A stretch of DNA of 64,000 nt from Prevotella sp. (GTDB lineage Bacteria; Bacteroidota; Bacteroidia; Bacteroidales; Bacteroidaceae), in NCBI GenBank assembly GCA_017618275.1, contig JAFZUS010000004.1, positions 93,575-157,574 on the forward strand. The letters are read 5' to 3'. Below the pieces are notes generated by a model that had not been told where the DNA came from, made no database searches, and was given only the letters and a program-made list of their open reading frames with translations. The position numbers were made by a program, and so were the translations under genes. This document shows, piece by piece, positions 48,901 to 58,739 of the stretch; position 1 is the stretch's first letter, and every line of letters begins with the position of its first letter.

Positions 48901-50391
48901 TTATTCCTTCTTTCCTATCATATAGGCTCGCCAGAAGTTTGGCGTGCCGTAACCGTAGATATTGTCGGGCTGATCGTGTTGGCTGGCGGTTTGGCGCACC
49001 AGTTTGATGATTTCCAGGGCGGTCTTCTCGGGCAGCGCCTGCCAGAGACAGGCCACAAGTCCAGCCACGATGGGTGTGGAGAACGAGGTGCCCATGTCCC
49101 TCACGATGGTACCACGCCCCGATATCATACAGGCGGGCGAACCGAGCGCCATCACGTCGGGCTTTACCCGTCCGTCTTGCGTGGGTCCTACACCACTAAA
49201 CGGCGCGTTCTCCTTCTGGCGGTTCAGGGCACCTACGGTTAGGATGTCGTGTGCGTCGCCAGGTACCTCTATCTTTTTCCAGGGTCCCATGCCCGAGTTG
49301 CCTGCAGAACTGACGAGGATGATTCCTTTTTTTGCCAGCAGCGAGGCCGAGCGCGAGATGAGGGCTGTATGTCCGTCCAGGTCGCGTTGGTGGTAGTCGT
49401 TGTCGGTGCCGTCATAATTGCTGTATCCGAGACTGCTGCTGATGATATCCACGCCCACTGAGTCGGCGAATTCCGCCGCCATTGTCCAGTAGTCCTCCTC
49501 GACGGGCTGTTCCGTTTGTTGGTCCTCGGAGCGCAGTAGCCAGTAGCGGGCATCTGGGGCGGTGCCGACGAACACCTGTGGCTCGTTAGCGGCCATCGTC
49601 GAAAGCACTTTCGTACCGTGATCGGTCTCTCGGAAGACGTTGCCGGGTGAGGCCGGATGGCTCGTAGAACCCGGATATTCCGGATGCCCTGGATGGTCTG
49701 GCACGAAATCGTACACGCCCACGATATTCGCCCGTTGCATGGCCGGAATCTCATTGCAATTCTGGAACCCGCCGTCAATCACAGCGATGGTCATGCCCCT
49801 TCCGCGATGACCGATGTCGTGCAGCCGTTGACCGCTGAGCATTTCTATCTGTTCGCGACTGTTGCCGTAGATGTCACCGCGGATGCTATCCCAGGCGTTC
49901 CATCCCTCGTGTACCTTAATTTTCACCCCGCGCCGCTCGATGGAGTCGGGCGATTGCCATACCTGCCTGGCCTCGCTTACGAAGTCGAGCCTTGCCAGAC
50001 AGCGCAGTAGCAGTGTGTCGGTGGAGCGCACCAGCACGGTATTCTGCCAGCGGCTTGTGCCTATGGTCTGCCACTCTGCGGCCTTCTTTTTTTCGCCCTT
50101 GGCTACTCCTGCCGCCGTTTTCTCCATTTCACGCAGGTATTTTGCGCTCACGGGCAGGTCGGTTGAGTCGAGACCGAGGCCCTGCCGCCGACGTCGCTCA
50201 ATCGACTTGTGCGAGAGCCAGCGTCCCGGGTGTTCCAGTGTATAGGCCGAGCCCTGCTTGTCGCGCAGGGTGTAGCGCCAGATGTACTGTTTCGGGCCAG
50301 GATATTTCACCTTGCTCGCAGCCCATGCAGTGCCGCTTCCAAGCCCCACCACGAGGCAAATCATCAGCCGTATGATAGTCGTTTTCTTCAT
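48901..50391 (-). CDS. S8 (subtilisin-family) serine protease, secreted
   Basis: 496 residues from the ATG at 50391; the longer frame starting at 50421 would reach past the promoter and spoil the signal peptide. The signal peptide ends TAWAA. A prodomain-like region (about 30-185) precedes the catalytic domain with Asp206 (AVIDGGFQN), His258 (DHGTKVLS), Asn365 and Ser436 (GTSFSTPIVAG). A Pro/Gly-rich loop (HPGHPEYPGSTSHPASPG) between Asp and His is coded by CCGGAT-type microrepeats. Probably acts in the periplasm or outside. The Asp motif reads DGG where DTG or DSG is commoner. Confidence 0.9.
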   Translation of the reverse strand: MKKTTIIRLMICLVVGLGSGTAWAASKVKYPGPKQYIWRYTLRDKQGSAYTLEHPGRWLSHKSIERRRRQGLGLDSTDLPVSAKYLREMEKTAAGVAKGEKKKAAEWQTIGTSRWQNTVLVRSTDTLLLRCLARLDFVSEARQVWQSPDSIERRGVKIKVHEGWNAWDSIRGDIYGNSREQIEMLSGQRLHDIGHRGRGMTIAVIDGGFQNCNEIPAMQRANIVGVYDFVPDHPGHPEYPGSTSHPASPGNVFRETDHGTKVLSTMAANEPQVFVGTAPDARYWLLRSEDQQTEQPVEEDYWTMAAEFADSVGVDIISSSLGYSNYDGTDNDYHQRDLDGHTALISRSASLLAKKGIILVSSAGNSGMGPWKKIEVPGDAHDILTVGALNRQKENAPFSGVGPTQDGRVKPDVMALGSPACMISGRGTIVRDMGTSFSTPIVAGLVACLWQALPEKTALEIIKLVRQTASQHDQPDNIYGYGTPNFWRAYMIGKKE

Positions 50392-50399
50392 TCCGCCTG

Positions 50400-50407
50400 C
50401 AAAGATA
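50400..50407 (-). promoter_or_regulatory. Promoter -7 element of the protease gene, very close to the start
   Basis: TATCTTTG on the minus strand ends only 8 bp before the ATG at 50391, so the mRNA would have almost no leader. Confidence 0.55.
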
Positions 50408-50471
50408 CAATTTTTCTGCAATAGTCGCGAGATTTCCTCTCGGATTTTTTCGCCATATCGGAAAATAATAT

Positions 50472-50479
50472 TATCTTTG
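50472..50479 (+). promoter_or_regulatory. Promoter -7 element of the MATE operon
   Basis: TATCTTTG, 17 bp before the ATG; a T-run about 20 bp upstream is the -33 region. Confidence 0.55.
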
Positions 50480-50496
50480 CACCCGTAACAACAGAA

Positions 50497-51855
50497 ATGT
50501 CAGGGATGGATAATAGGCAAGCCGCACTTGAACTGGGCCAGAAACCTGTGGGACAACTGCTTTGGCAGTATGCCCTGCCTGCCATCGTGGCGATGACCGC
50601 GTCGAGTCTCTACAATATCATCGACCGCGCCATGATCGGACAGATTGTGGGTCCTGAGGCCATTGCGGGCCTGGGCATTACCTTTCCTTTCATGAACCTG
50701 AGTGCTGCCTTTGGGGCAGCAGTGGGAGTTGGCTCCTCGACGTGTATCAGCGTGAAACTTGGGCAGAGAGACTATCAGACGGCTGAGCATCTGCTGGGCA
50801 ATACGGTGACGCTGAACCTGATTATCGGTTTTGTGTTCATGGTCATCTGCCTTATGTTCCTCGATCCGATTCTGTTGTTCTTCGGTGCGTCAGATGTGAC
50901 GTTGCCCTATGCCCGTGAGTTCATGATGGTGATCCTGCTGGGCAATATGGTGACACATATGTACTTTGGCATGAACGCCGTGCTGCGAGCCGCTGGGAAA
51001 CCCAAGCACGCCATGTACGCCACGCTCTTCACTGTGGCCTGTAACATTGTGTTGGTGGTCATGTTCGTATGGTGGTTCCGCTGGGGCATTCGTGGTGCTG
51101 CCCTTGCTACCATCACCTCACAGTCGCTCGCCCTCTGTTGGCAGATGCGCATCTTCTCGGATAAACGTGAATTGCTGCATCTGAAGCGTGGCATCTACCG
51201 TCTCAAGGCCCAGTTGGTCAGGAATATCATCGCCATAGGTATCTCGCCTTTCCTGATGAACGTGACGAGTTGTGTGATTGTAATCTTCATGAACAACCAG
51301 TTTGTGCGCTATGGCGGCGATATGGCCGTGGGCGCCTATTCGATAGCCAATTCGGTGGTCATGGTGTTCTTCATGTTCGTCATGGGCATGAACCAGGGCA
51401 TGCAGCCCATCGTGGGATATAACTACGGCGCAGAGAAGTACGACCGGATGTTACGTTGTCTGTGGCTCACCATCGCCTGCGCCACCGGCATCCTACTGGT
51501 AGGTTGGAGCCTGTCGATGCTTTTCCCGCAGTGGATTGCCCGTATCTTTACCACAGACGTGACTCTGCTTGGCTTGGCCGCCAAGGGCATTAAGATCGAC
51601 ATGCTGGTGTTCTTCGTTGTTGGCTCGCAGGCCGTCATCACTAATTTCTTCCAGTGCATCGGCAAAGTAAAGGTGAGCATCTTCCTTTCACTGTCGCGCC
51701 AACTCTTCCTGTTGCTGCCGATGGCGTATGTGTTCCCGCTGTTCTGGAAACTCGATGGCGTGTGGTACTCTATGCCGGCCAGCGACTTCGGCTCGTTTGC
51801 AATGACTATCCCGATATTACTCTGGTTTCTTAGAAATAAAATCAAGAAGCAATGA
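50497..51855 (+). CDS. MATE-family multidrug/sodium antiporter
   Basis: 452 residues, twelve helices in two halves (GQLLWQYALPAIVAMTASSLYNIIDRAMIGQIVGPEAIAGLGI in the first, FMFVMGMNQGMQPIVGYNYGAEKYDR in the second). Exports cationic drugs or metabolites using a sodium or proton gradient. An alternative ATG lies three codons inside. First of three overlapping genes. Confidence 0.94.
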   Translation: MSGMDNRQAALELGQKPVGQLLWQYALPAIVAMTASSLYNIIDRAMIGQIVGPEAIAGLGITFPFMNLSAAFGAAVGVGSSTCISVKLGQRDYQTAEHLLGNTVTLNLIIGFVFMVICLMFLDPILLFFGASDVTLPYAREFMMVILLGNMVTHMYFGMNAVLRAAGKPKHAMYATLFTVACNIVLVVMFVWWFRWGIRGAALATITSQSLALCWQMRIFSDKRELLHLKRGIYRLKAQLVRNIIAIGISPFLMNVTSCVIVIFMNNQFVRYGGDMAVGAYSIANSVVMVFFMFVMGMNQGMQPIVGYNYGAEKYDRMLRCLWLTIACATGILLVGWSLSMLFPQWIARIFTTDVTLLGLAAKGIKIDMLVFFVVGSQAVITNFFQCIGKVKVSIFLSLSRQLFLLLPMAYVFPLFWKLDGVWYSMPASDFGSFAMTIPILLWFLRNKIKKQ

Positions 51856-52463
51856 AACACATTATCATTAACGTTGGAAGACAACTGGGAAGCGGCGGAC
51901 ACGACATCGGCAGGATGCTCGCGCTCGACTTCCAGGCGAAGTATTACGACCGCGAGATTCTTAACCTTGCAGCCAAGGAGAGTGGACTCTCTGAAAAGAT
52001 ATTCGAGCAGAACGATGAGAAAAAAGGCTTCTTCCGCGGGCTGCTCAACCTGGGTGTGCCCCATCTCGGTGGCGGCGACAAGTCTGGACTTACGCAAGAA
52101 AGCCTGTTCCAGTTTCAGAGCGAGGCTATCCAGAAAGCCGCCAAGGAGAGTTCGTGCGTATTTGTGGGTCGCTGTGCCGACTATGTGCTGCGTGATTTCC
52201 CCAATACAGTGAATATCTTCATCACTGCCTCGATGGAATATCGCATAGAGCAGATTATGAACAAGCAACGCCTCGACTCCGAGGCCGCCCAGAGGTTCAT
52301 TGAGCAGAAAGAGTCGAGCCGTGCCGCCTACTATAACTATTATACGGGAAAGAAATGGGGTGCTGCCGAGAGTTACGATCTCTGTATCGATTCCAGCATC
52401 TTGGGCTTTGTGGAGACCGAGAAACTTATTGCACAGTTCATCCGCAAGCGTTTCGGCATATGA
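51852..52463 (+). CDS. Cytidylate kinase-like family protein
   Basis: 203 residues. P-loop-type start IIINVGRQLGSGGHDIGRMLA, YYDREILNLAAKESG, a CVFVGRCADYVLRD segment and a lid-like IEQIMNKQRL. This is the cytidylate-kinase-like group that is common beside transporters in Bacteroidetes and clostridia and whose substrate is not established. Overlaps MATE by 4 bp and the phosphoesterase gene by 4 bp. Confidence 0.88.
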   Translation: MKHIIINVGRQLGSGGHDIGRMLALDFQAKYYDREILNLAAKESGLSEKIFEQNDEKKGFFRGLLNLGVPHLGGGDKSGLTQESLFQFQSEAIQKAAKESSCVFVGRCADYVLRDFPNTVNIFITASMEYRIEQIMNKQRLDSEAAQRFIEQKESSRAAYYNYYTGKKWGAAESYDLCIDSSILGFVETEKLIAQFIRKRFGI

Positions 52464-52948
52464 AGAGAATAGGCATCCTCAGCGACACGCACGGTTACTG
52501 GGACGAGAAGTATCTGCATTACTTCGAGCCCTGTGACGAGATATGGCATGCGGGCGACATCGGCACTGTAGAGGTGGCTGAAAAACTGGCGGCCTTCCGT
52601 CCTTTCCGTGCCGTCTGTGGTAACTGTGACGGGGGTGACCTGAGGCTGATGTACCGCGAGTTGAACCGCTTCAAGGTCGAGGATGTCGATGTGCTCATCA
52701 AGCATATCGGGGGCTATCCAGGCAACTATGATTTCTCCGTACGCTCGACGCTCTTTGCCAATCCGCCGCAGTTGTTTGTGGCTGGGCACTCACATATATT
52801 AAAGGTGAAGTATGACAAGACGCTCAACCTGTTGCACATCAATCCTGGTGCCGCTGGTATACAGGGCTGGCACAAGGATAGAACGCTCATCCGTCTCACC
52901 ATCGACGGGAAGGAATTCAAGGATTTAGAGGTCATAACATTAGGATAA
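52460..52948 (+). CDS. YfcE/MJ0936-type metallophosphoesterase
   Basis: 162 residues from the ATG at 52460. Metal-binding motifs SDTHG, GDIG, GNCD and GHSH are in order and spacing. Two-metal calcineurin-like fold; hydrolyses phosphodiesters. The start overlaps the previous stop (ATGA), so translation is coupled. Confidence 0.93.
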   Translation: MKRIGILSDTHGYWDEKYLHYFEPCDEIWHAGDIGTVEVAEKLAAFRPFRAVCGNCDGGDLRLMYRELNRFKVEDVDVLIKHIGGYPGNYDFSVRSTLFANPPQLFVAGHSHILKVKYDKTLNLLHINPGAAGIQGWHKDRTLIRLTIDGKEFKDLEVITLG

Positions 52949-52986
52949 AAAACATACTCGTTTGATAAATAAATAAGTTAAGATAT

Positions 52987-54123
52987 ATGAAAAGAACGAT
53001 TGTAATTACTGGTGGCGCAGGCTTTATTGGTAGTCATGTGGTGCGCCTGTTTGTGAACAAGTATCCCGATTACCACATCATTAATCTGGATAAGTTGACG
53101 TATGCTGGCAATCTCGCCAACTTGAAGGACATCGAGAATAAACCCAACTACGAGTTTGTGAAGATGGATATCTGCGACTTCGATGCTTTCTACAAACTGA
53201 TGCAGGATAAGAAGGTGGACGGTATTATCCACCTTGCTGCTGAATCACATGTGGATAGGAGTATTAAAGACCCCTTTACCTTTGCCAAGACCAATGTGAT
53301 GGGCACGCTGAGCCTGCTTCAGGCAGCCAAACTCTATTGGGAGAGCCTGCCTGAGAAGTATGAGGGCAAGCGCTTCTATCATATCTCTACCGATGAGGTA
53401 TATGGCGCACTCGAACTGACGCATCCTGAGGGTATAGAGCCTCCGTTCACCACAACGGCCTCAAGTTCAGAGCATCATCTGGCCTACGGTGACAAGTTCT
53501 TCCTGGAGACCACGAAGTACAATCCTCATTCTCCGTACTCTGCTGCCAAGGCCTCTTCAGACCATTTCGTGCGTGCTTACCACGATACATACGGTATGCC
53601 CGTTGTTGTGACCAACTGCTCGAACAACTACGGTCCCTATCAGTTCCCTGAGAAACTGATTCCGCTCTTCATCAATAATATCCGTCACCGCAAGCCGTTG
53701 CCTGTTTATGGTAAGGGCGAGAATGTGCGTGATTGGCTCTATGTAGAGGATCATGCGCGTGCCATCGACGTGATTTTCCATGAGGGCAAGATTGCCGATA
53801 CCTATAATATCGGTGGCTTCAACGAGTGGAAGAACATTGATATCATCAAGGTAGTCATCAAGACCGTTGACCGTCTGCTGGGTCGTAAGGAAGGCGAGGA
53901 TATGGATCTCATCACCTTCGTGACCGACCGTGCTGGTCACGATCTCCGCTACGCTATCGATAGTTCGAAACTCCAGAAAGAACTCGGTTGGGAGCCTTCT
54001 CTCCAGTTCGAGGAAGGAATAGAAAAAACCGTCCGCTGGTATCTCGATAATCAGGAGTGGCTTGACAATGTGACCTCTGGCGACTACCAGAAGTATTACG
54101 ATAATATGTACGCCAACCGCTAA
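52987..54123 (+). CDS. rmlB: dTDP-glucose 4,6-dehydratase
   Basis: 378 residues. NAD motif GGAGFIGSH, HLAAESHVDRSI, STDEVYG and the catalytic pair in YSAAKASSDH identify an extended SDR of the RmlB type. It makes dTDP-4-keto-6-deoxyglucose, the entry point for rhamnose and 3-amino-3,6-dideoxyhexoses. Here the downstream FdtA- and FdtB-like genes favour the aminosugar branch. Confidence 0.95.
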   Translation: MKRTIVITGGAGFIGSHVVRLFVNKYPDYHIINLDKLTYAGNLANLKDIENKPNYEFVKMDICDFDAFYKLMQDKKVDGIIHLAAESHVDRSIKDPFTFAKTNVMGTLSLLQAAKLYWESLPEKYEGKRFYHISTDEVYGALELTHPEGIEPPFTTTASSSEHHLAYGDKFFLETTKYNPHSPYSAAKASSDHFVRAYHDTYGMPVVVTNCSNNYGPYQFPEKLIPLFINNIRHRKPLPVYGKGENVRDWLYVEDHARAIDVIFHEGKIADTYNIGGFNEWKNIDIIKVVIKTVDRLLGRKEGEDMDLITFVTDRAGHDLRYAIDSSKLQKELGWEPSLQFEEGIEKTVRWYLDNQEWLDNVTSGDYQKYYDNMYANR

Positions 54124-54133
54124 CGTTCCGTCT

Positions 54134-54152
54134 GTTGCTGTGCCACAGCAAC
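54134..54152 (+). repeat. 19-bp palindrome, intergenic copy
   Basis: GTTGCTGTGCCACAGCAAC: 9-bp arms and one central base, between rmlB and the next gene. The same 19 bp recur at 57510-57528, both after TCTG. Confidence 0.85.
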
Positions 54153-54165
54153 CACTCAACGCTCT

Positions 54166-54468
54166 ATGGATGCATTGACCCGCTCTCTCCACAGTTTCTT
54201 GGTTCGTGTCGGCCTTAATCCCACGAGCCTCTCCCCTCAGATGGAGCACTATCTGGAGCACTTGCTCTTTCTCCTCCCGCCTGAGGAAGAGGAGGCTGTG
54301 ACCCATTACTATGGTCTTTTCGGCTCAGAACGAAAGTCGTTGCAGGAGATTGCAAAGGAACTGGGTCTTTCTCAGGAAGATGCGATGGAGCGCATAGACC
54401 AATGTGTCCGTAAACTCGCCGTCACCCCCGAATGGCAGATGATGAAACAAATAATCAAAAAGAAATGA
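54166..54468 (+). CDS. Small protein resembling sigma-70 region 4
   Basis: 100 residues. The core [48 protein letters not shown] matches the region 4.2 layout of a primary sigma factor, including the GLFG turn and helix-turn-helix, but there is no region 2 or 3. It may act as a transcription cofactor or DNA-binding regulator; the function is inferred from fold only. Overlaps purT by 4 bp. Confidence 0.75.
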   Translation: MDALTRSLHSFLVRVGLNPTSLSPQMEHYLEHLLFLLPPEEEEAVTHYYGLFGSERKSLQEIAKELGLSQEDAMERIDQCVRKLAVTPEWQMMKQIIKKK

Positions 54469-55667
54469 AGAAGATATTACTATTAGGCTCAGGAGAACTC
54501 GGTAAGGAGTTCGTGATAGCCGCCATGCGTGCAGGCCAGTATGTGATTGCCTGCGATCGTTACGACAATGCGCCGGCCATGCAGGTGGCTGATGAGCGCG
54601 AGGTGTTTTCTATGCTTGATGGCGATGCTCTCGAGGCTGTCGTCAAGAAGCACCAACCCGATATCATCGTGCCTGAGATTGAGGCCATCCGCACGGAGCG
54701 CCTCTTCAAGTTCGAGGAGCAGGGCATTCAGGTGGTTCCTTCGGCCCGTGCCGTCAACTATACGATGAACCGTCGTGCCATCCGTGACCTGGCTGCCAAG
54801 GAACTGGGATTAAGAACGGCGAAGTATTTCTATGCCAAGACCTTCGAGGAGTTCAAGGCTGCTGCCGACGAGATTGGTTTCCCCTGTGTGGTGAAGCCCT
54901 TGATGTCATCATCTGGTCACGGCCAGAGTTATGTGCATAATGCCGATGAACTCGAAACTGCCTTCAAGGAGGCCATGGAAGGTTCGCGTGGCGATGTGAA
55001 GGAGGTGATTATCGAGGAGTTTATCGACTTCGACTCGGAGTTCACGCTGCTCACCGTTACTCAGCAGCATGGCTGGCCGACGTTGTTCTGTCCGCCTATC
55101 GGACATGTGCAGAAGTCGGGTGACTACCGTGAGTCGTGGCAGCCCTATAAGATCAGCGATGAGGCCCTGAAACAGGCGCAGATGATGGCCGACAAGGTGA
55201 CGAAGGCACTCACGGGTGCAGGTATCTGGGGTGTAGAGTTCTTCCTGACCAAGCAGGGCGAAGTGATTTTTAGTGAGTTAAGTCCCCGTCCCCACGATAC
55301 AGGTATGGTGACGCTGGGTCATACCACCAATCTGAGTGAGTTCGAACTCCATTTCCGTGCTGTCATGGGACTTCCTATTGCAGGTATCCATCTGGAGCAT
55401 GCAGGTGCAAGTGCTGTGATTCTCTCACCCAAGGAGGCCAAGACTGCAGTAGACCGTTCGCTGCTCGACTACAACTTCGTAGATGCCTTGAAGGAAGACC
55501 GCACGCGCATCCGTATCTTCGGCAAGCCTGAGGCTCACAAGGGCCGTCGTATGGGTGTTGTACTCTGTTACGGCGAAGTCGGCGACGATACCACCGCCCT
55601 CCGTGACAAGGCCAAGCGCCTCGCCAAGACCGTCCTTGGCACTGATCCATATGCCAAGTTAAGATAA
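54465..55667 (+). CDS. purT: Formate-dependent phosphoribosylglycinamide formyltransferase
   Basis: 400 residues from ATG 54465 (the upstream extension lies in the previous gene). N-terminal [20 protein letters not shown]-grasp core [14 protein letters not shown] and [29 protein letters not shown] identify PurT. It makes formyl-GAR from GAR, formate and ATP in purine synthesis. A housekeeping gene inside a sugar operon. Confidence 0.96.
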   Translation: MKKILLLGSGELGKEFVIAAMRAGQYVIACDRYDNAPAMQVADEREVFSMLDGDALEAVVKKHQPDIIVPEIEAIRTERLFKFEEQGIQVVPSARAVNYTMNRRAIRDLAAKELGLRTAKYFYAKTFEEFKAAADEIGFPCVVKPLMSSSGHGQSYVHNADELETAFKEAMEGSRGDVKEVIIEEFIDFDSEFTLLTVTQQHGWPTLFCPPIGHVQKSGDYRESWQPYKISDEALKQAQMMADKVTKALTGAGIWGVEFFLTKQGEVIFSELSPRPHDTGMVTLGHTTNLSEFELHFRAVMGLPIAGIHLEHAGASAVILSPKEAKTAVDRSLLDYNFVDALKEDRTRIRIFGKPEAHKGRRMGVVLCYGEVGDDTTALRDKAKRLAKTVLGTDPYAKLR

Positions 55668-55669
55668 AG

Positions 55670-56074
55670 ATGGAAATCAAGATTATCGACCTGCCCAAGA
55701 TTACAGATCCCCGTGGCAACCTGACGTTTGCGGAGGCTCAGCAGATGGTGCCCTTCGACATCAAACGGGCCTACTGGGTCTATGACGTGCCTGGCGGCGA
55801 GAGTCGTGGCGGTCATGCCCACAAGCGCCTGAAGCAGTTTGTCATTGCCCTGAGCGGTTCTTTCCATGTGACCCTCGACAATGGCTATGAGCGTAAGACG
55901 GTTCTTCTTAATCACCCATGGCAAGGCCTGCTTATCGATGTGAACACCTGGCGTACTTTGGATGATTTCTCAAGTGGTGCCGTGTGTTTGGTATTGGCTT
56001 CCGAGCACTATGAAGCCGAAGACTACATTGAAGATTACGATGAATTCCTAAAATACGTAGGATGTTCGAAATAA
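55670..56074 (+). CDS. FdtA/QdtA-type dTDP-4-keto-6-deoxyhexose 3,4-ketoisomerase
   Basis: 134-residue cupin. The signature ESRGGHAHKRLKQFVIAL carries the two catalytic His residues, and DIKRAYWVYDVP fits the WxcM-like family. It moves the keto group from C4 to C3, preparing for amination by the aminotransferase at 56994. Whether the galacto or gluco product forms (FdtA or QdtA) cannot be told. Two bases after purT; overlaps the acetyltransferase gene by 13 bp. Confidence 0.92.
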   Translation: MEIKIIDLPKITDPRGNLTFAEAQQMVPFDIKRAYWVYDVPGGESRGGHAHKRLKQFVIALSGSFHVTLDNGYERKTVLLNHPWQGLLIDVNTWRTLDDFSSGAVCLVLASEHYEAEDYIEDYDEFLKYVGCSK

Positions 56075-56997
56075 GACGATACACTCCTGACCAGGCTGAT
56101 GCGTGGAACCATTTCGTAGCGCAGTCGAAGAATGGCACATTCCTCTTAGACCGCCACTATATGGATTATCATGCTGACCGTTTCACAGATCATTCATTGA
56201 TGGTGTATCGTCGTGACAAACTGTATGCCTTATTGCCAGGCAACATTGCAGGTGATTCTTTCTTCTCACATCAGGGATTGACTTATGGTGGCTTGATCAT
56301 GAGCGACAAGACCGTAGCGGCCGACGTGGTACAGATATTCAGACTTCTCAACGATTGGCTGAGAAAGGAAGGTGTGCGAAGGGTAATCTATAAACCTACT
56401 CCATGGATATATCATAAGCAACCTTCGGAAGAGGATCTGTATGCCATTGTTGAGGTGTGTGGGGCCAGTATGTCGAGAGGGCTGTCGTCAGCCATTAGTA
56501 GTGAGCGACAGAATAAGTGGTATCGTATTCGTGAGTGTGGTGCAAGTCATGCCAAGCAGGCGGGTATTACTATTGAAGAGACAGAGAACTATCTTCCTTT
56601 TTGGCAGATATTGACGGATAATCTCCGTGAGCGATATGGATTGAATCCTGTTCATTCAGTAGAGGAAATAGAATTGTTACATCATCGCTTACCCGATCAT
56701 ATACGTTTGGTGGTTGCCAAGGAGAAAGATGACGTGATAGGGGGAATTGTATTGTATGTTTCTGACCGTGTGGTGCATTCTCAGTATATTGCGGCTAATC
56801 TCCGTGGTAAACAGTTGCATGCTCTTGACTATCTCTTTGAGGTGGTTATCGCTGAGGCGCTGAGGTCGCATGCCTATTTCGACTTCGGCATCTCTACGGA
56901 GAAACACGGCACCTATCTCAACGAGAATCTGATCTATCAAAAGGAGGGCTTTGGAGGTCGTGGTATCTGTTATGACTGGTATGAATGGACACTATGA
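56062..56997 (+). CDS. GNAT/FemAB-like N-acyltransferase
   Basis: 311 residues made of two GNAT-like halves. Features include [35 protein letters not shown], and the C-terminal [21 protein letters not shown] with [19 protein letters not shown]. Its place between the isomerase and the aminotransferase suggests that it acylates the amino sugar, a step done by a hexapeptide-repeat enzyme in the classic Fdt/Qdt pathway. GC is lower than in its neighbours. Confidence 0.84.
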   Translation: MFEIRRYTPDQADAWNHFVAQSKNGTFLLDRHYMDYHADRFTDHSLMVYRRDKLYALLPGNIAGDSFFSHQGLTYGGLIMSDKTVAADVVQIFRLLNDWLRKEGVRRVIYKPTPWIYHKQPSEEDLYAIVEVCGASMSRGLSSAISSERQNKWYRIRECGASHAKQAGITIEETENYLPFWQILTDNLRERYGLNPVHSVEEIELLHHRLPDHIRLVVAKEKDDVIGGIVLYVSDRVVHSQYIAANLRGKQLHALDYLFEVVIAEALRSHAYFDFGISTEKHGTYLNENLIYQKEGFGGRGICYDWYEWTL

Positions 56998-58118
56998 TTA
57001 AGTATCTGGACTTAAAACGCATCAACGATATGCACGATGGCGAGATTCGTCAGGCCATCAGTCGTGTGCTCGATAGCGGTTGGTATCTGAAAGGAGAGGC
57101 AACCCATCAATTTGAACAGCATTACGCTGCGTATATCGGCACGAAGCACTGCATCGGCTGTGCCAACGGTCTTGACGCGCTGACGCTGATTCTGCGGGCC
57201 TATATCGAGATGGGTGTGATGCAGGAGGGCGACGAGGTGATCGTGCCTGCCAATACCTATATCGCCAGCATTCTTGCCATCACGGAGAACCGCTTGAAGC
57301 CAGTACTCGTGGAACCTTCGATTGATACCCTCCAGATAGACGATACCCTCATCGAACAAGCCATCACTGAGCGAACGAAGGCCGTCATGATTGTCCATCT
57401 CTATGGTCGGTGTGCCTATACCGATAGGATAGGGGAGATCTGCAGCAGATACGGCCTGAAACTCATCGAGGACAATGCCCAAGCCCACGGCTGCCGCTTT
57501 GTTGAGTCTGTTGCTGTGCCACAGCAACAATCAAAAACCGGCTCTCTTGGCTCTGCTGCCGCCCATAGTTTCTATCCAGGCAAAAACCTCGGTGCCTTGG
57601 GTGATGCAGGGGCTGTGACCACCAATGACGATGACCTCGCAAAGACCATTGAGGCCCTCGGCAATTACGGCTCTTCGAAGAAATACGTCTTCGACTATCT
57701 TGGTCGCAACTCGCGCATTGACGAAATCCAGGCTGCTCTGCTCGACGTGAAGTTGCGCTATCTCGATGCTGACAACCAGCGGCGCAAGGATATTGCTGCC
57801 CGCTATGAGCGAGAAGTAAGCAATCCCCTCGTGAGAATAGTTCAATCTCATCGCGACTGCGTCTATCATATCTTCCCCGTGCTTTGCGAACGTCGCGACG
57901 CACTCCAGCAATACCTCGCAGACAACAGTGTCGAAACCCAGATCCATTATCCTATTCCTCCCCACAAACAAAAGTGTTATAAGGAGTGGAATACACTTTC
58001 CCTGCCCATCACAGAGCAAATCCACGCCCAAGAACTCTCCATCCCCTGCCATCAGGCTATGACAGACGATGAAGTCACCCAAATCATTACTCTCCTCAAT
58101 GCGTTCGGCCATCAATAA
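56994..58118 (+). CDS. DegT/DnrJ/EryC1-type sugar aminotransferase (FdtB/QdtB-like)
   Basis: 374 residues from ATG 56994 (ATGA overlap with the gene before). PLP Lys197 is in [28 protein letters not shown] and [16 protein letters not shown] are family motifs. It aminates the C3 keto sugar. Residues 173-179 (VAVPQQQ) are coded by a 19-bp palindrome where relatives have a short turn, so the insert lies about 18 residues ahead of the catalytic Lys. Confidence 0.94.
   Translation: MIKYLDLKRINDMHDGEIRQAISRVLDSGWYLKGEATHQFEQHYAAYIGTKHCIGCANGLDALTLILRAYIEMGVMQEGDEVIVPANTYIASILAITENRLKPVLVEPSIDTLQIDDTLIEQAITERTKAVMIVHLYGRCAYTDRIGEICSRYGLKLIEDNAQAHGCRFVESVAVPQQQSKTGSLGSAAAHSFYPGKNLGALGDAGAVTTNDDDLAKTIEALGNYGSSKKYVFDYLGRNSRIDEIQAALLDVKLRYLDADNQRRKDIAARYEREVSNPLVRIVQSHRDCVYHIFPVLCERRDALQQYLADNSVETQIHYPIPPHKQKCYKEWNTLSLPITEQIHAQELSIPCHQAMTDDEVTQIITLLNAFGHQ
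57510..57528 (+). repeat. 19-bp palindrome, in-frame copy in the aminotransferase gene
   Basis: Identical to 54134-54152 and read as VAVPQQ. The gene stays in frame. Confidence 0.85.
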
Positions 58119-58734
58119 TCTCGCTTTCGATCTTGGCGGTGTGGTGATCGCCCTGAGTTATGAGAATGCCATCCGACGGTTTGAAGAAATTGGCCTTCGT
58201 GATGCCAGTCAGCACCTTGATGCCTTCCATCAGCATGGCATCTTCGGCGACCTGGAAAGCGGCAAGGCTTCTCCAGAGGAGTTCCGAGTAGAGTTGAGCC
58301 ATATCATCGGCCGTGAAATGACGATGGATGAGTGCTATTATGCCTGGCATGGCTATGTGGAGTCCGTCCCCCAGCGCAATCTCGATATGTTGCTCCGTCT
58401 GCGCCAGCAGGGCTATAAGGTCTGCCTACTTTCAAACACCAACCCCTTCATGATGCAATGGGCTTGCACGCCTGCTTTCGATGGTGGTCATCACCCTATA
58501 GACTATTATTTCGACCACCTCTATCTGAGTTTCGAATGCAAGGTCATGAAACCCTCGCCTGAGATTTTCCAGATGATGCTCGACGGCCAGCAGGCCAAAC
58601 CCGAAGAAACCCTCTTCATCGACGACAGTCCCAATAACTGCGCTGCCGCCCGTGCCCTCGGCATCCACACCCTCTGCCCCCAGAACAATGAAGACTGGAT
58701 TCCCAGCCTCCTTTGCCGTGTCAAATTAATTTGA
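58099..58734 (+). CDS. HAD-superfamily hydrolase
   Basis: 211 residues from ATG 58099, overlapping the aminotransferase by 20 bp. Motif I is [12 protein letters not shown], motif II CLLSNTN, motif III Lys in [11 protein letters not shown], motif [10 protein letters not shown]: the YihX/epoxide-hydrolase-like group of phosphatases. May dephosphorylate a sugar phosphate, but the substrate is unknown. Probably the last gene of the sugar operon. Confidence 0.9.
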   Translation: MRSAINNLAFDLGGVVIALSYENAIRRFEEIGLRDASQHLDAFHQHGIFGDLESGKASPEEFRVELSHIIGREMTMDECYYAWHGYVESVPQRNLDMLLRLRQQGYKVCLLSNTNPFMMQWACTPAFDGGHHPIDYYFDHLYLSFECKVMKPSPEIFQMMLDGQQAKPEETLFIDDSPNNCAAARALGIHTLCPQNNEDWIPSLLCRVKLI

Positions 58735-58739
58735 ATGAA

